Assembly: GCA_019775845.1 (NCBI GenBank)
Contig: JADQAV010000042.1
Span: 442 to 64,441 of the forward strand
Length of the DNA stretch: 64,000 bases
Direction of reading: 5' to 3'
DNA from: Myrmaecium sp. VS I D KN 1
Lineage: Eukaryota > Ascomycota > Dothideomycetes > Valsariales > Valsariaceae
Shown: positions 12,607 to 22,337 of the stretch, piece after piece
Numbering within the stretch: position 1 is the first letter of the stretch
How the letters are laid out: each line of letters begins with the position of its first letter
The notes under the pieces: generated by a model
Seen by the model: the letters and a program-made list of their open reading frames with translations, nothing else
Told to the model about the DNA's origin: nothing
Database searches by the model: none
Made by a program: the position numbers and the translations under genes

Positions 12607-14958
12607 GGGGGGTTGTGTGATACACAAAATCAAGTAATGCAGTGCAACGTGACTCGAGCGAATCGCAAGGGGAATAAAACAGGCTGACTCAAAGGAGAAG
12701 AAAAATAACAACGTACCTCTAGGAACCTGCCAGACACCACCACGGTTGATGGTGAAGCTGCTGCCACCAACGTCCACGTTGACCTTCCCCGTCGCAACGA
12801 AGAAAGCCATGTGCATCCGCCTCGAGTTCTTGGACCGCTTGAAGCTCCCAGGAGGAAGGTCCACCAGGCCAGCGCTGAAGAACGGTAGGCCGAGGACTTT
12901 CGCGAACTTGAAGTTGGAGTTTGCGACTTCGCGCGTCTCCAACGCCTTGTGGGCAAAGGCGATGTCTGATGGGAGTTAGTTATCTCACATGCTGGGCAAG
13001 CACTTGCGAATCTGAAGCACGTACCTTGAAGTACATCCTCTTCCGTAGCCATTCCCGCAATATCATCCCACGCCGTCACATAACCCTGCAATATCCCCTC
13101 TCCAGCCTCCCACTCTTCCAGCTCGGCCTCCTCCTCTTCCTCTTCAATGACATCCAACCTGCGCTTATGTTTCGCACGAGGAGCAGTAGACTTAGCGCGC
13201 GGCATCTTCACAGCGGGCAGCTCTTCCGCGCGAATGATATCTTTCTTCGAACCGTCATGGCTGTACTCGATCTTCTCCCCCTTCCACCCAGCCACCGGCT
13301 TCACGACGTGACGGCCGGAACGCGATCGGTACGCGCCCTGGTCCTCCATGGGCGTCTCCTGGCGATACGTGAACGCGTTGACCGTCGAGCCGAGGCGCTT
13401 GAATCCGGAGATCGCAGACATGACGCTGCTATCGCGCACCCGTGACGTCCGATCCGCTTGTGAGCTTGGTTCCGGTTTGGCGTTCTTTGGCTTCGGCCCG
13501 GGTTTGGCGCGTTTCGGTGGAGGAGGCATCATCTCCGCCGCCTGGGGTTTGGCCTTCTTCTCTTGTGATTGTTTCGGCTTCGGTGGCTCGACTGCCTTGG
13601 CTTTGTCGACTTTGGGTGGCCGTCCTCTCCTCTTTCCCGGCGGTTTAGCAGGTGCTGCTTCAGGCTCGGGCGCCGGTTCCTCCTCCGCCTCGTCCTCGTC
13701 TTCTTCTTCCCTATCCACAACTTCTGTAGTATCATCATCCTGGGGTGGGGGAGCGCGAGGTGCTTGAGCAGACTTGAGTTGCCGTCCTTTCCGCTTTTTG
13801 ACCGGTTCGGGTGCGGCCACAACGTCTATACTGTCATTGTCTTCGTCCCTCTGCACTGCCTGCTTCGGAGGTCTACCTCTACGCCTTGGTGCCGGCGCTG
13901 CATCGGCCGATTGAGCGGAAGACTTTGATGCCGCATGTGAAGTTGCCTGGGCGGTCTCGACCACATCGCTCTTCCTCTTCCGCCCACGGCGCTTGGTAGG
14001 TGGTATAGCAGATGGCAGCTCAGACGCGTCCTGTTCATCCGCCTCCTGCTCATGATCCTCCTCTCCATTCTGCATCCGCGTCGTTTCATCATCGTCCCCG
14101 AAATCCGGCACGCCCTGGTCCTGCTCGCCCTCATCCTGCTCAAAGTGATCCTCGCCATTCGCGGTCGGTTCTTCCTCGAAACTTTCCTCATGCGTTCGCT
14201 TCTGTCCTCGAACCGGTGAAACAGGGAGGTCATACACGTCCCGACGCGGTACCACGCGACCACCGTTCAGCCTGCTGCTTCGCGCATCCGTGATCTCGGT
14301 CTCCGATTCATCCGCCTCCTCCTCCCCGATCGTGCCAAAATCCAATCGCCTGGCAACGTCGGGGTGTTTCTCAATGCGGGCCGGGCTCGCCGTTGAGCGT
14401 CTCAATGCGGATTGCGGGCCCATCGAGGATTGTCGGCGCGGGGACGAACCGAGGGCGGTCTTGATAGGAGAACGCGATCTTGGAGGTGGGAAGATGGTCT
14501 TGCGGTTATGGACGAGTTTACGCGCCGTGAGGGTTTCCTCGGGATCCGGAGCTGAGCCTGTAGCGCAGTGAATCTGTTAGTATGACGACGACGCGCGCCG
14601 GCGCAATACCCTGAGCAGGCGCATCCCACGTACTTTCTTGCAAGTCCATATCCTCCGAGGTAGTCAGCGTAGCATCTGCGCGGCGACGGAGGGTCGGCTC
14701 CTTATCGGGCGACTTCTCCGGCGAGGAGAAGATGCCATCCAACGGCTCTAAGCCATATTCATCGCGCACGCCCGTGTCTCGCACGGTGATTCCGGTTTTC
14801 CTAGGGACAGACAGTGCGGGTCAGCCAGGAAACGCGCATACGGCAGCTAGACGTCTTCCGCGCCTGTTGTAAACATACCGTCCCTGCACGCCGATGTCGA
14901 AGTATTGGTCCTCGCGCTGCTGCTTCTTCTTCTCGGGCGGGCTGTTCGCCGGTGCCAT
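11148..14958 (-). CDS. mif2: Inner kinetochore protein CENP-C/Mif2
   Basis: Mif2/CENP-C binds the centromeric CENP-A nucleosome and anchors the inner kinetochore. Exons on the minus strand are 14958-14879, 14800-14634, 14557-13025, 12965-12717 and 11242-11148, giving 707 residues in one frame. The N-terminus (MAPANSPPEKK..., QREDQYFDIGVQGR) fits the Mif2 N-terminal block. The middle is acidic and carries AT-hook-like RRGRPPK motifs. The CENP-C signature (RSGRHVVKPVAGW, about residues 490-512) binds CENP-A/H4. The C-terminal cupin dimerisation fold starts near residue 590 and ends NFYSIENRGEKPARIFFAQ. Introns one to three are 78, 76 and 59 nt, but the fourth is 1,474 nt (11243-12716) and cuts the cupin between VPRG and NFYS. 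The joined codons restore Arg-Gly-Asn exactly, which supports the long intron. Confidence 0.93.
11767..11793. repeat. GGCA tandem repeat
   Basis: A short tetranucleotide repeat of GCAG/GCAA-like units inside the mif2 long intron. Confidence 0.7.
12194..12215. repeat. Hairpin related to the CATGGCATG palindrome
   Basis: TGCCATGCC and GGCATGGCA form a perfect 9-bp stem around a 4-nt loop. It lies inside the long mif2 intron and shares its core with the palindrome at 6473-6488. Confidence 0.85.
12551..12601. repeat. (AG)25 microsatellite
   Basis: A perfect AG repeat of about 25 units. In the transcribed (minus) direction of mif2 it is a CT tract about 115-165 nt downstream of the donor of the long intron. 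Confidence 0.97.
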
Positions 14959-15481
14959 TGTTGTTTTCTTTCTCTATCGCCGAAGAGCGGCGGGCGTCGG
15001 GGAGGCGCGGGAGGTAAACACTGGTCGCGACGCGTGCATACAATACGGGAGAAAGACTGCGCGACCCGGGAAGCGGGAGTGAGGAGGTGTGTTTGTGGGG
15101 TTGCGATGTTGCGCTTCGGCGAGGCTTTGACGAGGTTGGGGGTTGGGCGTGTTTGTTTGTTAGGGAGGGTCGTGAAGCTCGACGGTTGGGGAATGGTTGC
15201 AAACACACTTGGCATGAGCCCCGGGGGCCTGCACCAGCGCCACAGGGCTGACCTCTTGTGAACCTCCGCTTTGGGACATCGTTCATGTCACATCGTCAAC
15301 CACTCTGTCATGATAATTACTCGCAACTTCCGGAGGCTTCGCCAGGATAGCTCCTGGATATCTCTCATATTACACGTACTTGGACCAACTAATTTACATA
15401 TTCAATAAAACAAAATAAATCTCTTTGCTTAAGCGTCGTAAATATAGCTTCATCCCATCAATTCTTTCTCAGCCACTACAC
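14959..15481. promoter_or_regulatory. mif2 promoter and 3' end of the ASST-like gene
   Basis: This 523-bp gap holds the promoter of mif2. A forkhead-type GTAAACA (15014-15020) and an MCB-type ACGCGT (15030-15035) lie 56-77 nt upstream of the mif2 ATG. Both are known G1/S or G2/M elements in fungi. Activity here is inferred. The right part is AT-rich and probably the 3' UTR of the neighbouring minus-strand gene. Confidence 0.4.
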
Positions 15482-17234
15482 TCAACTGCTATAAGCCGTC
15501 GCAACCGGGCAACCCAAATCATCACACACCTCCGCAAGCATCACGCCAGGAACAAAAGTCCGCCACTCCTGACTCCGGCCCAAACTATTCCCCTCCGCAT
15601 CCACCGCCTCCGCCACAACCATCGCATAGAACCCATCCGCCGTAAACACCGTCTCAAACCCTTCCCACGGCCGTTCGCCCAGCGTCTCCCACTCCGCGCC
15701 CGCCTGGCTGGCGCCGTAAAACTGCCACGTCTTCACCTCCGTCGCGCCGTTCCAGCTGGCCCAGACCGTCGTGGGCGCGCTGCTGTTGCGGGCGTAGACG
15801 TGCAGGCTGGGCGAGGTGGCCGGCCGCCCCGTCCAGGTGAAGGTGAAGGCGCGGTAGTTCATGACCGGGTAGGCGCCGAAGGTGGCGTACAGCACCGCGT
15901 CGCCGGTGGCGTTGTGCTCGGAGAAGGCGTCCACGTTGCCGTAGCCCTGGAAGACGCCGCCGTTGTCTAGGAGCTGCATGTCGCCTTGGGACGTGCTTTG
16001 GATGCCTCCGGGCACTGGTGCGGTGATCTCTCTGATCAGCGTCGCGGTGCGCGCGTCGTGATCGATGACGACGACCTTGCCGGAAGACTCGGTGCTGGTT
16101 TGGTTGAAGCCGTTGGAGGCGTTGTCGTAGAAGCCGATGACGGTGTGGGTATCGTTCTCGGAAACGAGACGAGCATCATGCTGGTAGGAGAAGTTGAAGT
16201 TGGTGCATTCGAAGGTGGAGCGGCCATCAGCGCTGAGTCGCCAGATGATGCCGCCATCGGAGCTGTTGAGATAGAAGATGGAGCTCACATGGCGGGCGGA
16301 GATGAGATAATCGCCGGTCACGTTGGATTTGTCGACCGAATTGATATGGAAGTAATCCCAGGCGGTTTGCGGCGTGAGGCCGGTTCCAGAAGTATCAGAG
16401 CCATTAGGCAGGACATACGATTCCGACGGGTCGACGTGGTCCAGGGAGTACCAGTCGAAGATGACATTGCCGGTGCTCACGTCGACCTCCTGGAATTGAC
16501 CTTGAATGAGCCATCCTTGACCGGTCGTAACGTTGTAACCGGACAAATCGTACGGCACAATGGGATAGGAAGTCAGGAGCGCTGAGTGCCCGTCATTGAT
16601 GACGTTGAATTCATGCTCATCAGAGGAGATCGCATGGTTGCCCAACTCGACGCTGGCGACGACGGTATATCGGTTGTTGAGGATGATGCCATGACCTCTT
16701 GCGTATCCGCTGCCGGGCGGTCCATTGGCACCCTGGAACATGCAAAGATGGTCTTCACCTTGGTATTGGCAGACGTGGAAGTTGTGTGCATTCCCCGGTC
16801 CGCTGATCGCGAATCCGCTCCATATCAGATTCTGGAAATGAAGAATATGAGCTATGGTCCTTTAACGTCTTGATCGTGCAGCGTCTTCACGAACTTACCC
16901 CTGACTTGTCATAGATGTACGGGCCGGGCTGCGTCCCACCATACGGCGAGATAAAGATATAACCTGAGAGCCTCAGCATACTGTCTGTTTGAAGAGGAGG
17001 TTCCTGTAACATACCTGAGGTGGCAGAGTCCTCATGTATACTCACTGTCAGAGCAGGGGCTTGAATCTCTGGTCTCTATTTTCAAACATGGGTCAGCATG
17101 CATATTTGAATCTATCAACAGCCACTACAAGGACTCACTGAGTAATACGTAGATAAAGGCTCCGTAGTATTATCAGCCGCCGTAACAGCAGCCGCAAAGA
17201 GTGATAGCACCGTCGCAGCCGTCCGTATCCACAT
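15482..17234 (-). CDS. Secreted arylsulfotransferase-like (ASST family) protein
   Basis: Exons on the minus strand are 17234-17139, 17075-17015, 16963-16899 and 16831-15482. Introns are 63, 51 and 67 nt, and the product has 523 residues. The N-terminus is a clear signal peptide (MWIRTAATVLSLFAAAVTAA), so the protein enters the secretory pathway. Many N-x-S/T sites are visible (NVT, NSS, NDT, NQT, NAT). The body matches the fungal ASST-domain family, with GNAHNFHVC, ARGHGIILNN, SSDEHEFNVI, NFSYQHDARL and GDMQLLDNGGVFQGYG. Its repeated short beta motifs suggest a propeller. Bacterial family members transfer sulfate between phenolic compounds. The substrate of the fungal proteins is not established, and I infer no specific reaction. 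No C-terminal membrane anchor was seen. Confidence 0.88.
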
Positions 17235-18728
17235 AATCGATCCGCAAGATGGATACCGGAAAGAAACCCGTAAAGGTAGGTCGAAAACGTCGCGTATTCC
17301 GAAGATATAACTTCTCCAGCAAGCTCAATTTAACGTCGGAAAAGCGCAAGTTTAAGCTTGAACTTCTATAAGGAGAAAGGAGCCCTTTTTCAACGTCAGC
17401 CCGCCCCGCCCCTCCCACGTTGGTTTGAGCGTTGCTGGTCGAAATTGCGCTGGGGGATAGGGTATTAAATAAATAAGCTGTCTGTCGATCACAACTCCCA
17501 GCCTTGTAAAGACTGCGCGAACCGCCCCCTGACGCGCGGTGGTGATCGACGGAGGGTGGGTGGTGAGCGGGGAAAACAAATTCATATTCATTTGTTTTTT
17601 CCCGGCGCTGAATGACGTGACAGCCTGTTCTCCGCTGGCCCGCCTGCCCTTTTCTGGCGAGGAAAAGAGAAAAAACAGCGAATGCTTGCTTGCTTGCAGT
17701 GGGTGGTGACAAACGCACTTTGCTTGGATGGGAAAACGGGATGGCGTTTTGGGTCGCCAAGAGATCGGAGAGCCTCGTGGGTGAAGGTGAAGCAGGTCGG
17801 CCTGACCTGAACCGAAGGGAACTTGATGACGGTACGACGGCCTCGATGGCCGTGGTGAAGCAAAGACGCGCAAGCACTGAAGCTTGAAAGAGGTGATGCT
17901 GGGACAGGCTCTTCTCTTTCCAGCCGTCGCACGTCGGACAGTCCGTTTATAACGTCGCCGGATGAGAGGGGAAGTTCTGCCTTGCCCCTTCCATCTGATG
18001 TGCGTCACGACGGTAGCAACGATGCGTCACGCAAATGTCAGGATGAGTGGCGAGCAAGGCCCAGGTCGTGAAAGTCCAAGACACTTCCACTTCCGATTCT
18101 GAGAGTCAGTGAGGGAACATAATCCAGTACTCCTTGTAACAGGATGGCGAGAGAGAAAAAAGGCAACGAATGCAACTAGAAATGACCCGCATCCGGTGAA
18201 ATGGATGGGTTTGGGGTGTCATGAATTCATTAGACTTCAGCCACTATCTTTTGTTTTGATCCGCAGCAGCTCATGCTCGAATGAAACTGCCATCATTTTG
18301 TGAAATGTTTTCTTGTCGACACTGCACCGAACTGTCTCATGATCAACTGACGCCCTTTTTTTGCCTTCTGCTAGCAAATTCTTCCCTGGCTCCTCCTGTG
18401 TTCAAGCCATCAAAGTGCCTCCGTAGCTGTGTTTCCCATTCGTACGTACGCAACCTCCACCGTCAAGCCAAACAAACCCGTCATCAGACCGCGCAGACCC
18501 CTTTCGTTTCATCGCAAGTAAAGAGTCACAAAAAGCACTAGAACTTCCAAACTTCGACCGTCGTACTTGATACAAGCAAGGAAGTTCAGGGCTGATTGTT
18601 GGGAATCGATGACCTTCTGAGTGAGGTCAGAGTAAAGCATTGGCCGCCGCTCCGGGTAAAATGCAAAGATATTCATCCAAGGAGGAAGCCATTGAGTAAG
18701 GAGCCGTCAGAATGAGTCGTGAAATCGC
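17235..18728. other. Intergenic stretch, 1.5 kb
   Basis: It lies between the starts of the ASST-like gene and the end of the zinc-knuckle gene. Open frames are short and unrecognised. The left part is the ASST-like promoter and the last 150 bases are probably the zinc-knuckle 3' UTR. Confidence 0.6.
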
Positions 18729-19611
18729 TTAGTTAGGGCAAGCGGCCTGGACGTGGCCGGGCTGCTTGCACTTGTAGCAAACACGCTCGTTGGAGGTCTC
18801 CTGGGTGCAGTCACGGCTCAAGTGACCAACCTCACCGCCTAAATCACTATCAGCATTGCCCCGTCTTCTTCTCAAAGAATCCATCACTTACAGTTGTAGC
18901 ACTTCTGGCCCTGGGTGCAGTCGCGAGACATGTGGCCGTAGCCGCCGCAGGAGTAGCAGGTGGTAGCACCACGGCCACCGTAGCCACCAGCCTGGTAGCC
19001 ACCGCCGTAGCCACCGCCGAAACCGCCCTGGGAGCAGTTGCGGGCGATGTGACCAACCTTGCCGCACTTGTAGCACTCCTGGCTGGAGCCGCCGGGGGCG
19101 TTACCAGCCTCGGTGGGGCACTCGCGGGACAAGTGACCGGACTGGCCGCAGCGGTAGCAAGAACGCTCGGCCTGGGGAGCGGTGCACTCGCGGGAAAGAT
19201 GGCCCTTGCCACCGCAGTTATAGCAGGTAGGGTTACCCTTGGTGGGGCAGTCACGAGCCTGGTGGGTGCTCTCGCCGCCTAGATGACTTGATTAGCTCTC
19301 GGTCGACGATTGGGACGGCAGATCAAATTGCAAGGAGCCATCGGCTCGCGCACGCTTCTTCGGACGAGTGTAGACCTGGAATAGGTCACCATGACAACGG
19401 GCGACAGCATCATCTTTGTACTCCATTTGTACTCCTCAAGAGAGCCCAAGTGTAGTATCTCGTGTTGCTGCCTTTCAGATGTCCATATGGTGCTCGTGCG
19501 AAGAAGCGCGTCGCGAAACGAAGCCAGGGATGAGATGGAGGTAGGATCTTCGCAAAACGTACAGTTGAAGCAGCCACGGCCGCCAGCGGGGGCAGGTGCC
19601 TGATATTCCAT
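18729..19611 (-). CDS. gis2: CNBP-type zinc-knuckle RNA/DNA-binding protein (Gis2/Byr3 family)
   Basis: This small nucleic-acid-binding protein belongs to the CNBP family. Family members bind G-rich single strands and mRNAs and act in translation and stress granules. Exons on the minus strand are 19611-19563, 19278-18892 and 18838-18729, giving 181 residues. Seven CCHC knuckles (C-x2-C-x4-H-x4-C) are visible. The first is CFNCGESTHQARDC and the last CYKCKQPGHVQAAC. A Gly/Tyr/Arg-rich linker (GGYGGGYQAGGYGGRG) lies between knuckles four and five, the classic CNBP layout. The first intron is 284 nt, long for this window, and interrupts knuckle one. The second is 53 nt and interrupts knuckle six. 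A further intron in the 5' UTR is likely. Codons are strongly C-ending, as in highly expressed genes. Confidence 0.95.
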
Positions 19612-20380
19612 TATGTAGTAGGAGAAGATGGGTTATGAAGTGAGATAAATCTGAACGTCAGTTAGCATCAGATGGAGAAGAAGGCTGCCACTGTAGGGCT
19701 GGATAAGATCGTACCTGAAGTTCGAAGATACGAATAGCTGAGGGGTAGATCTTTGGAAGAGATGACAGTTGAGTTGCTCTGGACGATTGGAGAAGTGTCA
19801 CGGTGAGAAAGAGCTTTTAAGAAAGTGGGAGTGGATCGGGAGGCAAAAAGTCGGACGGTAGGAATAGATTTTCCAGCGTGGTGTTGGTGAACTAGCGTCG
19901 CTAATGTTGTTAAGGCGCGACGCGGGCCGTTTTCATTCCGCGTCCGGTATTACCAAGCGGTCTGGTGGCAAAAGGATCTGAGGGCTGGATAGACGGGAAA
20001 ATTGGCGTGCAGGTGATATTCACGAGCGAGATCTCCGGTTAGAGAGTCCAGGTTGGCGCGATTGACCTGTCTTGCCCGTCGAGTCTGTTGCGGTGGTGCC
20101 CTTGGGGACCGGGCTGCTGGTCCTGAGCTGGTAGGCTCGATCTTCACCCTCGCCTGTCTTGCCTAAACAGTCGGTCAGTTCGCGCCAAGACGCCTTTCTG
20201 TGGGGTCAAGCCTCGACCAGTCCACTCTGGTCTGCCGGAAAGGCTGGATGCTACTCTACGGCATGCCAGATCGAGCGAGGAGGTAGCAGGTTGGAGTGAA
20301 GGAAGGGAAAGGGAGCGAGACGGCGAAGATGGGCCGGAGCTGCTGGTTCAGCATTCCGCTATCCATAATCATCCCTATGT
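19612..20380. other. Promoter region of the zinc-knuckle gene
   Basis: It is 769 bp long and lies between two minus-strand genes. It contains the 5' UTR intron described separately. The rest holds no recognisable gene. Confidence 0.6.
19651..19714 (-). other. Likely 5' UTR intron of the zinc-knuckle gene
   Basis: On the minus strand CTTCAG is followed by GTACGA, and the stretch ends GCTAACTGACGTTCAG, giving a 64-nt GT-AG intron with a branch site. It ends 39 nt upstream of the ATG. Confidence 0.6.
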
Positions 20381-22097
20381 CTATGTGAAATCATACACCA
20401 GCAACTTTTGACTGCCGCGATTTCCCTCTCTCAAAACGATGACGCTTTCTTCATCAAATCCAACCCACCCCTGAGCAACAGCAGGATCTTCGGGCATATG
20501 CGCCAAAGCCAGTCCCAGACCGGAGCCCCTCTGCGATATTGCTTCTGATATCAACTCTAGGCCTGGCGAATCAGAAACTTTCGCCTCCGGTCTTATTCGG
20601 ACACTGAGCTCTCCGTTGGCCAAACGCCTCCGGTTGGATTGCGAAGCCATGCCTCCTTCAAGCTCCCATATCCGAAGTTCATCGCCTTTCCTGCTCACAG
20701 ATACAGCCTTCCCCTTGCCGCCCACGTGTGCCCCTGAAACTGATGACGTGTGACCCCAGAGCCTACTACCCGGGCCTATCGATAAAGAGGACGACGTGGA
20801 TGTGACAAGATACAGTGTCAAAGTATTATCCGCATGAGACGCGAGAAGGTACGGGTGAGAGTATGATAGTGATGTTGGCTTCGAATAAATGGGCGGGGCT
20901 GCTGGTGCGATGGTAGACATCGGCCTCCCACTTGAGCTTGGGGGGGTTCGCTGGACAAGGAACTGGTAGGTGTTGTTCGCTGCGGAGGCAAGCCGAGACT
21001 CCAGAAGGTCGCCATCTTCGGTCAGTCGCAACTCCTGAATTCCAACAGACCATCCACCTTCAACATAGGATGGAAAGGAGTAAGCGATAGCGGCATGGAC
21101 ACCGCTCGGTGAGGGTCGAATTGACAGTGACAGAGGCGGCCACACCGTATGTGACTTAAGAGAATACACCAGTCGCGGGGGGTCTAGTACACGAGGGTTC
21201 GTCCTAGACGTGCGTTCCGGGGCGAACCGATACAAAGAGAGGAGCTGTGATTCCGTCATGGTAAAGAGGTACGGCGAGGCGTATGCAATCGCTGAGAGAG
21301 TCCCATTAGAGGAGGCTGCATGGCTGTATATGCGTTTGAAACGAGTCCCGCTCGGATCAAGTTCGAAGATATCGAAACTGCCGTCGCTGAACCCGACAGC
21401 GAGGCGTTGAGGGAGATCCTTCGGTCGCGGTGCATCGACCGCTAATGAAGTCGGCAAGGCCGGCGAATCCCCATTGCTTTCAAAGTCGATGCCTGCAACA
21501 AGTTTCCTCTCGCCCTTAACGGACCAAGCCCGCAGCCCCGACTCAGAATCCGCGGTATATACCAAGCCTTCATGGAATCGGACCAGCAACGGCGGCTCCG
21601 GCGGGGCTTCCGCGACGGAGATCTCACTGACGGCGCAACTGCCACGGGCCCAGTTGTCCCGAAGCCGATACTGTCGCTTCCAATTTGTCTCCTTCCCTCG
21701 AACGACCAGGCTGGCATCATCTAGCCACTTGGATAATTTGGAAGAGTAGTATAGATGGTTTGCCCGCGCATCGACGTCTTTGATTCCGGGCAATCTTGAT
21801 GCCCGCGGTCGGACGAAACGGTTGTAGTATGCGGCTTTCCAAAGTTGCGAGTCCCCTGCTATCCGATGAAAACTTCTCGACACTCTATCAACATATAAAT
21901 AACTATTACAATATGGGAAGAGGCAACGTATGTTGAGCTAACCTTTGGCAAGTGGTGAGTGTGGGTACTGGGACGAAGGAGAGAATCCGGAGTAAGAGCT
22001 CATGAGGGAGCCTCGAAATAAGGTCGTTTCGTTCCGAACGTGACCGTTTGATGGAGCGCTCAAGCTCCTGAGCCTCCTCGCGCTGCCGCTTGGGCAT
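20381..22097 (-). CDS. F-box protein with WD-like beta-propeller
   Basis: This is a probable substrate receptor of an SCF ubiquitin ligase. Exons on the minus strand are 22097-21943 and 21884-20381, giving 552 residues. The 58-nt intron has a less usual GTTAGC donor. The N-terminus is basic (MPKRQREEAQ, KRSRSER), suggesting nuclear import. The F-box covers about residues 26-70 (DLISRLPHELLLRILSFVPV, then SRSFHRIAGDSQLWKAAYY), and the intron falls inside it. The rest forms degenerate propeller blades, for example VYTADSESGLRAWSVKGER, LAVGFSDGSFDIFEL and SVSRKGDELRIWELEGG. The F-box binds Skp1 in known family members. The substrate is unknown. The start lies 240 nt from the divergent sae2 start, so the two probably share a promoter. 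Confidence 0.88.
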
Positions 22098-22337
22098 GGT
22101 GTCAGTGTTGCAAGGTATGCAAGCAGCGGGGAAGAAACCGTGATGGCGACATTCAATCCGGAGACCGTATGCTGTGGCTGCGCTCGTGGCTTTCCCATGC
22201 TTATCGCCCTAGCGAGAGTGGCTGACACTCGCCACCGACTAAACGCCGGCATCCTGACCGAGGCACGCTCATCGGATGAGGTAGACGCTAGGTCGACGCG
22301 TGAAGCTTCACCATCGATTATTCTTTCACGCGTCGCC
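22098..22337. promoter_or_regulatory. Bidirectional promoter of the F-box gene and sae2, with two MCB-like sites
   Basis: 240 bp separate the two start codons. Two ACGCGT sites (22296-22301 and 22328-22333) lie 37 and 5 nt before the chosen sae2 ATG. ACGCGT is the binding site of the G1/S factor MBF in yeasts. Its use here is inferred. The reading frame of sae2 is open through this region, so an upstream start at 22143 is possible. Confidence 0.4.

Larger units (their letters stand above)
11243..12716 (-). other. Unusually long intron (1,474 nt) of mif2
   Basis: The donor is GTACGT after AGAG. The acceptor is CTCCAG, preceded by a GCTAAT branch-like site about 25 nt upstream. The join restores the conserved cupin strand. 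The intron holds an (AG)25 microsatellite and a 9-bp-stem hairpin. Without splicing, the upstream exon's frame stays open for over 300 nt through the repeat and would destroy the cupin. No nested gene was recognised. Confidence 0.85.

Noticed and set aside
12373-12942. Read-through form of the mif2 fourth exon as a separate gene
   Set aside because: The first part is the mif2 cupin and the rest is intron including the CT repeat. The spliced join restores the family sequence instead.
22143-22337. Upstream in-frame start for sae2
   Set aside because: It would add 65 residues unlike the family. ATG 22338 has a better context and gives the normal N-terminus. It was not fully excluded.
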